This document shows, one piece after another, positions 6,873 through 11,473 of a DNA stretch of 11,473 bases (the stretch's first letter is position 1; every line of letters begins with the position of its first letter). The notes beneath the pieces were generated by a model. The model had not been told where the DNA came from. It worked only from the letters and a program-made list of their open reading frames with translations, and did no database searches. This DNA is from an uncultured Clostridia bacterium (GTDB lineage Bacteria; Bacillota; Clostridia; TANB77; CAG-508). The stretch lies in the NCBI GenBank assembly GCA_944388645.1, contig CALXJO010000024.1, positions 1 through 11,473 on the forward strand, written 5' to 3'. The translations under genes were made by a program, and so were the position numbers.

Positions 6873-6950
6873 TGGGGTGGAATGTGGGACTCGAACCCAC
6901 GGTCTCCAGTGCCACAAACTGGCGCGTTAACCAACTACGCTAAATCCACC
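6873..6950 (-). tRNA. tRNA-His (anticodon GTG)
   Basis: The cloverleaf has D-stem GCGT/ACGC, anticodon stem CCAGT/ACTGG enclosing TTGTGGC with anticodon GTG, T-stem GTGGG/CCCAC with loop TTCGAGT, and an encoded 3' CCA. The extra 5' guanosine (G-1, base 6950), the histidyl identity mark, is genome-encoded and faces C73. The acceptor strands are GTGGATT and ATTCCAC, so the pair at positions 6 and 67 is U-U, a mismatch in an otherwise complete stem. It is the first tRNA of the His-Gln pair. Confidence 0.96.
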
Positions 6951-6953
6951 ATT

Positions 6954-6992
6954 TAAATAATGCATCTAATTTTTTATCAAATGCATTATTTA
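6954..6992. repeat. 12-bp inverted repeat at the tRNA transcription start
   Basis: Bases 6954-6965 and 6981-6992 are perfect reverse complements (TAAATAATGCAT/ATGCATTATTTA) with a 15-base centre. The right arm touches the last base of the -10 box of the tRNA promoter and covers the expected start site; the left arm ends three bases before tRNA-His. It may be an operator or a leader hairpin that guides 5' processing. Confidence 0.6.
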
Positions 6993-7021
6993 TTTTACCT
7001 CATTTAATATAAGTTTGTCAA
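6992..7021 (-). promoter_or_regulatory. Promoter of the tRNA-His/tRNA-Gln transcript
   Basis: A perfect TTGACA (complement of 7016-7021) and TAAAAT (6992-6997, five of six) are separated by 18 bases. The predicted start site is near 6985, about 35 bases before the tRNA-His 5' end. It sits just after the end of the sortase gene, so the tRNAs do not depend on sortase transcription. Confidence 0.72.
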
Positions 7022-7055
7022 CTATTAATTCTATTTTTTCTAAAATTTTTAATTT

Positions 7056-7739
7056 TTATTCTTCAACTGCCCATATTATAAGTCTTGCTTTTGAGTTGTT
7101 TGTACATGTTGATAATGAAATTTCTCTTTTCCCATTTGTCTCTCTCATTATAAAGTCGCCATCTTCTGCACTTGTCTCATATATATTATATATATTATAT
7201 CTTATTCTTGTCCCTGATGTATCTGTTATATATACTTTTTCATTAAGTTGCAATTTATCATTATTTCCAAAAAAAGCACCACTTCTATAATTATGTCCTA
7301 CTATTAAAGTATTTCCTGGTTGGTTTAGTCCATTTGCTGTATATAAAATTGCAACAGCAAGTTCAATTGAGTCTGGCGTTGTTCTTTCTAATATAGGATA
7401 TTTTAAATCTATTGCAGGTATTTCTATTGTTCCAACAACATTATAGCCTTCATATTGTACAACATTGGATGTTCCAGACGATGAAGACCCTCCTGTTGTA
7501 ATTTCATTTATCTGTAAATTACCTAAAGATATTTCTGTATTATCTACTGTTGCATTTGACTCTCGATTACTATTACTGGAAATAGTTTCTTCAAAATCAT
7601 CCATTACTTCCGCAACAGTTTTGTCCGAGGTGTATTTTTTATAGACATCATATCCTAGGAAGCCCAGTAGTATTAATACTCCAATTACTACTATAACTAA
7701 TATAACTGTTAATACTTTTCCATATTTACTCTCTATCAT
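7056..7739 (-). CDS. Membrane-anchored sortase (class A/D-like core)
   Basis: Sortases are extracytoplasmic cysteine transpeptidases that cut LPXTG-like motifs and link surface proteins to peptidoglycan or pilin. The 227-residue protein has an N-terminal membrane anchor (about 8-30), a polar Ser/Asn/Thr-rich stalk (about 38-95) and a catalytic barrel from about residue 98. All three active-site residues are visible: His149 in LIVGHN, Cys212 in SLSTCT and Arg219 in KARLIIWA. The AFFGNNDKL turn after the His fits class A/D rather than class B, but the subclass cannot be fixed by eye. The ATG at 7739 has GGAGG (7746-7750) six bases upstream. It appears monocistronic, with its own promoter. No protein with an LPXTG tail or pilin features is in the window, so its substrate lies elsewhere in the genome. 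Confidence 0.93.
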   Translation of the reverse strand: MIESKYGKVLTVILVIVVIGVLILLGFLGYDVYKKYTSDKTVAEVMDDFEETISSNSNRESNATVDNTEISLGNLQINEITTGGSSSSGTSNVVQYEGYNVVGTIEIPAIDLKYPILERTTPDSIELAVAILYTANGLNQPGNTLIVGHNYRSGAFFGNNDKLQLNEKVYITDTSGTRIRYNIYNIYETSAEDGDFIMRETNGKREISLSTCTNNSKARLIIWAVEE

Positions 7740-7777
7740 ATGTTTCCTCCTAATATTATATCTAAATCCTCTATAAT

Positions 7778-7806
7778 ATTATAACACATTTTTTTTCTTT
7801 TGAAAA
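7778..7806 (-). promoter_or_regulatory. Extended -10 promoter of the sortase gene
   Basis: TATAAT (complement of 7778-7783) is preceded by TGT, giving an extended -10. TTTTCA (7801-7806, four of six) lies 17 bases upstream. Two bases beyond the -35 box is an interrupted dyad TATTG-TT-CAATA (7809-7820), which could be a regulator site. The leader is about 30 bases. Confidence 0.65.
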
Positions 7807-7850
7807 CCTATTGTTCAATATTTTCCTATTTTTTGCTATTTTTATGCACT

Positions 7851-8195
7851 TTAGATTATTTTTGGTCCCATTTTTCCGCCTGCTAAAAAGTGGAAATGTA
7901 AATGCATTACTTCTTGTCCTGCATCTTTACCACAATTGCTTATTATTCTAAATCCATCTTTTTCTACACCTAGTTTTTCTGCTATTTTGTTTATTGCTTG
8001 GAATATATCTGCTATTATTTCTTTATCTTCTTCTTTTACATCTAATACATTTTCATAATGTTTTTTTGGTATTACTAGTACATGTATTGGTGTTGCTGGA
8101 TTTATGTCTTTAAATGCCAATACTTTATCATCTTCATATACTTTTTCTGAAGGAACTTCTCCTTTTACTATTTTACAAAATAAACAATTTTCCAT
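7851..8195 (-). CDS. hinT: HIT-family (HINT branch) nucleotide hydrolase
   Basis: This 114-residue protein is a complete histidine-triad protein. The signature is HLHFHFL (His98, His100, His102), preceded by the usual GQEVM. CLFCKI near the N-terminus (Cys4, Cys7) together with His46 in IPKKH matches the zinc site present in many bacterial members. HINT-branch enzymes hydrolyse purine nucleoside phosphoramidates such as adenosine 5'-phosphoramidates and can act on aminoacyl-adenylates released by synthetases. The gene begins 17 bases after the alaS stop with AAGGAGG (8204-8210) eight bases before the ATG, so it is co-transcribed with alanyl-tRNA synthetase. That pairing makes clearing alanyl-AMP a reasonable, unproven idea. 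The gene ends 45 bases before the sortase promoter, with no clear terminator. Confidence 0.95.
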   Translation of the reverse strand: MENCLFCKIVKGEVPSEKVYEDDKVLAFKDINPATPIHVLVIPKKHYENVLDVKEEDKEIIADIFQAINKIAEKLGVEKDGFRIISNCGKDAGQEVMHLHFHFLAGGKMGPKII

Positions 8196-8212
8196 GTTTT
8201 ATTCCTCCTTAA

Positions 8213-9967
8213 TTATTCTAGTATTGCTTTTATTCTTCTAACTCCTGCAGAACTTGCTTCTTCTTTCTTTATTTTAAATTTACCAAGTTCTTTAGTGTTT
8301 TTAACATGAGGTCCTCCGCAAAGTTCTTTAGATACATCTCCAATTGTATATACTGTTACAATATCTGGATATTTTTCTATAAACATACATTCTGCACCAG
8401 ATTTTAGAGCATCTTCTTTTTTCATTTCTTGGACAGTAACTGTTAAGCCTTCTTCAATCCATTCATTAACAAGATTTTCTACTTTTTGCTTTTCTTCATC
8501 TGTTAATTTATGGTCACAGCTAAAGTCAAATCTCATTCTTTCCGGTGTTATGTTTGAACCTTTTTGATGAACATCTTTTCCTATTACTTGTTTTAGAGCT
8601 GCATTTAGAAGGTGTGTTGCTGTATGGTATTTTGTCTCCATTTCTCCGTTTCCAGAAAGTCCACCTTTAAATTTTTGCTCACTTCCCATTCTAGATTTTT
8701 CTTGATGTTCTTTAAATAATCTATCAAATTCTGAAGTATCTACTTTTAAACCTTGCTCACTTGCACAATCTGCAGTTACTTCTGGTGGGAAACCATATGT
8801 TTCATATAAATTAAATAAGTCTTGTCCAGAAATTGTATCTTTATTTTCATTTTTTAATCTAGTTGCAATTTTGTTAAATTCTCTTTCTCCTCTTTCAAGA
8901 GTTTTTTCAAATTTATCTTTTTCTTCTATTATTACTTTTTTGATATTTTCTTTTTTAGCTACTAATTCAGGATACATTTCTTTTAATGTTTCTATATTTA
9001 AGTCAATAATATCTCCAAGAGAATTTAAGTCTATTTGTAATTTACGCATATGTCTTGTCATTCTACGAATTAGTCTTCTTAGTATATAGCCTCTATCTAC
9101 ATTGCTTGGAACTCCACCATCTACAATTATCATCATACTTGCACGTAAATGTTCTGCAACAATTCTTCTACTTGCAATATCATCTACTTTTGCAAGCTCT
9201 AGCAATTTATCCATAACTGGTTTAAATAACTCTGTATCAAATGGTGTTTCTTTTCCTTGTAATAACATTGTCATTCTTTCTAGTCCAAGTCCTGTATCTA
9301 CATTTTGTTGTTTTAGTTTTGTATATTTTCCATCTTTTGTTTTAAAGTATTCCATAAATACGTTGTTCCAGATTTCCACATATTTACCACAACCACAAGA
9401 TGGATTACAGTTTGGTGAACATTTTGGTTTTCCTGTATCATAAAACATTTCTGTATCTGGTCCACAAGGTCCTTCTTCACCTGCTATCCACCAGTTATCA
9501 TCTTTTCCAAAGTAATATATTCTATCTTCTGGAATTCCTGCTTTTTTCCAACAATTTGCTGTTATTTCATCTCTTGGGCAGTCTTCATCTCCTGCAAAAC
9601 ATGTAACTGAAATTTTATCTGCTGGTATTTGTAATTCTTTGGTTAAGAATTCAAAACTCATTGCTATTGATTCTTCTTTAAAATAATCTCCTAAAGACCA
9701 GTTTCCAAGCATTTCAAAATATGTTAAGTGTCTATTATCTCCTACTTCATCTATATCATTAGTACGTAAACATTTTTGATAATCTGTAAGTCTTTTTCCT
9801 TCTGGATGTTTTTCGCCTAAAAGGTATGGTACTAATGGTTGCATTCCAGCTGTTGTAAATAAAACAGATGGATCGTTTTCTGGAATTAATGGGCTACTTG
9901 GTATTACTGCATGTCCATGTTTTTTAAAAAAGTTTAAATATTTGTTTCTAATTTCTATTGCCTTCAT
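8213..9967 (-). CDS. alaS: Short alanyl-tRNA synthetase lacking the C-Ala domain
   Basis: It charges tRNA-Ala with alanine and hydrolyses mischarged Ser/Gly-tRNA-Ala. The class II catalytic core (about 1-240) shows FTTAGMQP, the motif-2 region with RHLTYFEMLGNWSLGDYFK, GPCGPDTEMFYD and motif 3 DTGLGLERM (224-232). The helical tRNA-recognition domain spans about 245-440. The editing domain has zinc ligands in HTATH (His448, His452) and CGGPH (Cys550, His554). The protein ends at 584 residues, right after SAGVRRIKAILE, where bacterial AlaRS of about 870 residues would continue into the DHHA1/C-Ala region. The next gene starts 17 bases on, so this is a real short form, not a frameshift. A cysteine cluster, CSPNCNPSCGC (Cys183, 187, 191, 193), is inserted before KYVEIWNNVFMEY and could bind zinc. 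The start has a GAGGA ribosome site. The gene has its own promoter and no T-box leader. Confidence 0.96.
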   Translation of the reverse strand: MKAIEIRNKYLNFFKKHGHAVIPSSPLIPENDPSVLFTTAGMQPLVPYLLGEKHPEGKRLTDYQKCLRTNDIDEVGDNRHLTYFEMLGNWSLGDYFKEESIAMSFEFLTKELQIPADKISVTCFAGDEDCPRDEITANCWKKAGIPEDRIYYFGKDDNWWIAGEEGPCGPDTEMFYDTGKPKCSPNCNPSCGCGKYVEIWNNVFMEYFKTKDGKYTKLKQQNVDTGLGLERMTMLLQGKETPFDTELFKPVMDKLLELAKVDDIASRRIVAEHLRASMMIIVDGGVPSNVDRGYILRRLIRRMTRHMRKLQIDLNSLGDIIDLNIETLKEMYPELVAKKENIKKVIIEEKDKFEKTLERGEREFNKIATRLKNENKDTISGQDLFNLYETYGFPPEVTADCASEQGLKVDTSEFDRLFKEHQEKSRMGSEQKFKGGLSGNGEMETKYHTATHLLNAALKQVIGKDVHQKGSNITPERMRFDFSCDHKLTDEEKQKVENLVNEWIEEGLTVTVQEMKKEDALKSGAECMFIEKYPDIVTVYTIGDVSKELCGGPHVKNTKELGKFKIKKEEASSAGVRRIKAILE

Positions 9968-10006
9968 CTACAATCTTCCTCTTTCTTTTCTTTTTGATAT
10001 ATATAT

Positions 10007-10034
10007 ATTTTAGCATCTAATTAGATTTTGTCAA
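10007..10034 (-). promoter_or_regulatory. Promoter of alaS-hinT with a palindrome in the spacer
   Basis: A perfect TTGACA (complement of 10029-10034) and TAAAAT (10007-10012) are separated by 16 bases. The spacer contains the perfect 12-bp palindrome ATCTAATTAGAT (10015-10026), placed where a bound dimer would block RNA polymerase. The leader to the alaS start is about 35 bases, too short for a T-box riboswitch. Confidence 0.68.
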
Positions 10035-10051
10035 TTAATTTTTGTTTATTA

Positions 10052-11473
10052 TTAATGCTCTTGTTCTTTATTTCTTTGTAAGTATCCTTTATTTACTTCT
10101 TTTATTGTGTCTCCTAATTGCTTAAAATACTCTCTATTTGCTTCTACTTTTTTTATTAACTCTTTTTGGCTTTTTCTTACTTTTCCATCTTTTATTTCTA
10201 CATCATTTGGTACAACTAATGTCCCCGAGTTCATTGCAACACCTTTTTCATCTTCTCCTACTCTAAAAAATCTTTCCATTAATGAGTAATGTTCATACTT
10301 AAATCTTAAATACCACATTAATTCATTTTTTTCTATATGTATGCTTCTTGGTTTCATTTTTCTAAAGTATTCAAATCTCTTTTTTGCTTCTTGTAATTCT
10401 TTCGCTGGAATTTGTGAAAAATATTCTTCTACTAACTTTTTTACTTCAGTTTCTTGTTCATCATGCATTCCTTTTACTTCATCTAAAATTTTCTTAACTC
10501 CTTCATTATCTGGCTCTAACTCGTCACACCCGTTTAACATTTTCAAAGCTTCTTCTAATCTACCTTGCTTTTTATATAATAAGCCTAATTCTAGTCTAGC
10601 GTGTACATTCTTAGGATCTAATTCTATACATTCTTGAAATAATTTTTCTGCCTCAGCTTCTTTTCCTTGTTTTGCATATAACTTTCCTAGTTCTAATCTT
10701 GCATGCACATTTTTAGGGTCTAATTCCATATATTCTTTAAATAACTTTTCTGCCTCTGCTTCTTTTCCTTGATTTGCATATAACTTTCCTAGCTCTAATC
10801 TTGCATGTAAATTCTTAGGGTCTAATTTCATATATTCTTGAAATAGTTTTTCTGCTTCGGCATCTTTCCCTTGTTTTGCATATAGTTTTCCTAACTCTAG
10901 TCTTGCATGCACATTGTTTGGGTCTATTGTCATATATTCTTGAAATAATTTTTCTGCTTCGGCTTCTTTTCCTTGTTTTACATATAACTTTCCTAGTTCT
11001 AGTCTTGCGTGCACATTGTTTGGGTCCAATTGCATACGTTCCTTAAATAATTTTTCTGCCTCTACTTCTTTTCCTTGTTTTGCATATAACATTCCTAGCT
11101 CTAATCTTGCATGCAAATTTTTATGGTCTAATTCCATATATTCTTGAAATAATTTTTCTGCCTCAGCTTCTTTTCCTTGTTTTACATACAACTTTCCTAA
11201 CTCTAATCTTGCATGAACATTATTTGGGTCTATTTTCATATATTCTTGAAATAATTTTTCTGCCTCTACTTCTTTTCCTTGTGTTACATACAACTTTCCT
11301 AGCTCTAATCTTGAATGTAAATCTTTAGAATTCAATTCTATAATTTCTTTAAATAATTTTTCTGCCTCCGTTTCTTTTCCTTGTTTTGCATATAACTTTC
11401 CTAATTCTAATCTTGAACGAATATCATTTTTATCTAGTTTAATACTTATTTTGAATAATTTTTCTGCTTCTTG
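10052..11473 (-). CDS. TPR-repeat protein with unknown C-terminal domain (5' end outside window)
   Basis: 473 codons are visible and the frame is open through the right edge, so the start is not in the window. Nine RLELG-centred units of exactly 34 residues are seen, with consensus ARLELGKLYAKQGKEAEA followed by EKLFQEYMELDPKNVH. This is the tetratricopeptide pattern: two helices per unit forming a superhelix that binds peptides or proteins. The ninth unit is degenerate (LGLLYKKQGRLEEALKML) and caps the array. About 190 residues without repeats follow: a Glu/Lys-rich helical stretch, then FEYFRKMKPRSIHIEKNE, WYLRFKYEHYSLMERFF, a short segment with GTLVVPNDVEIKDG, and a basic helical end. I do not recognise this tail. 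No signal peptide can be assessed. alaS follows 84 bases downstream with its own promoter and no terminator between. Confidence 0.88.
   Translation of the reverse strand, partial: QEAEKLFKISIKLDKNDIRSRLELGKLYAKQGKETEAEKLFKEIIELNSKDLHSRLELGKLYVTQGKEVEAEKLFQEYMKIDPNNVHARLELGKLYVKQGKEAEAEKLFQEYMELDHKNLHARLELGMLYAKQGKEVEAEKLFKERMQLDPNNVHARLELGKLYVKQGKEAEAEKLFQEYMTIDPNNVHARLELGKLYAKQGKDAEAEKLFQEYMKLDPKNLHARLELGKLYANQGKEAEAEKLFKEYMELDPKNVHARLELGKLYAKQGKEAEAEKLFQECIELDPKNVHARLELGLLYKKQGRLEEALKMLNGCDELEPDNEGVKKILDEVKGMHDEQETEVKKLVEEYFSQIPAKELQEAKKRFEYFRKMKPRSIHIEKNELMWYLRFKYEHYSLMERFFRVGEDEKGVAMNSGTLVVPNDVEIKDGKVRKSQKELIKKVEANREYFKQLGDTIKEVNKGYLQRNKEQEH
10539..11473 (-). repeat. Tandem 102-bp coding repeat array (TPR units)
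   Basis: The block AATTTTTCTGC (one AACTTTTCTGC variant) recurs on the plus strand at 10641, 10743, 10845, 10947, 11049, 11151, 11253, 11355 and 11457, a constant spacing of 102 bases with no indel. Neighbouring units differ by only a few substitutions at DNA level, including at synonymous positions. The unit at 10539-10640 is clearly more diverged. The array continues past the window edge. Confidence 0.95.

Noticed and set aside
6728..6934. A 68-codon open frame on the minus strand
   Set aside because: It covers both tRNAs and the terminator; the tRNA folds explain this DNA.
7022..7055. AT-only hairpin after the sortase gene as a terminator
   Set aside because: The six-base A/T stem has no GC pair and no following T-tract on the minus strand.
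8196..8240. A frameshift cutting off the end of alaS
   Set aside because: The stop follows a proper domain end, only 17 bases precede the next gene, and no remnant of a DHHA1/C-Ala region is visible.
9968..10051. T-box riboswitch before alaS
   Set aside because: Only 84 bases are available and no specifier stem, T-box sequence or antiterminator is seen.
10052..11335. Starting the TPR gene at a TTG codon at 11335 (427 residues)
   Set aside because: The same frame and the same 34-residue repeats continue without a stop to the right edge, so the real start is outside the window.
10539..11473. Regular repeats as a CRISPR array
   Set aside because: The 102-bp units have no unique spacers and translate in one frame into TPR units.

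Overview
The window is strongly AT-rich DNA from a low-GC Gram-positive bacterium, most likely a member of the Clostridia. Evidence: divIVA and sepF side by side, a membrane-anchored sortase, an endonuclease-type MutL, AGGAGG-type ribosome sites before nearly every gene, and sigma-A-like TTGACA/TATAAT promoters. The genus cannot be fixed from the sequence; an uncultured gut clostridial lineage would fit. All large genes lie on the minus strand, so the window is read right to left.

Right part (11473 to 7740): a tetratricopeptide-repeat (TPR) protein whose start lies outside the window, built of nearly identical 34-residue units that are exact 102-bp DNA repeats. Next comes alaS, encoding an unusually short alanyl-tRNA synthetase that stops at the end of its editing domain and carries a four-cysteine insert, followed 17 bases later by a HIT-family hydrolase. 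alaS has its own promoter with a 12-bp palindrome in the spacer and no room for a T-box leader. Middle (7739 to 6700): a sortase with its own promoter, then a tRNA-His/tRNA-Gln pair transcribed from a TTGACA promoter and closed by a hairpin terminator that also serves the convergent plus-strand genes.

Centre (6707 to 6016): the only plus-strand genes, two tandem tiny Cys/Gly/Asn-rich proteins (34 and 42 residues) that each have one hydrophobic segment. Between them and mutL lies a 209-bp non-coding element with perfect 36-bp inverted ends. Each end is itself a hairpin around a GGACGGTCC core, and a second 17-bp inverted repeat is nested inside, so it looks like a REP/MITE-type element.

Left part (6015 to 1): mutL, a four-helix membrane protein of unknown function, miaA and an HlyD-like membrane-fusion protein form a tight operon with gaps of 8, 12 and -1 bases. 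sepF then has its own promoter and is followed by divIVA, which runs off the left edge. This joins DNA mismatch repair and tRNA modification to cell-division and cell-pole genes.

Most of the window is housekeeping. The least explained items are the two Cys-rich miniproteins, the nested inverted-repeat element beside them, the short Cys-insert AlaRS and the highly homogenised TPR array.
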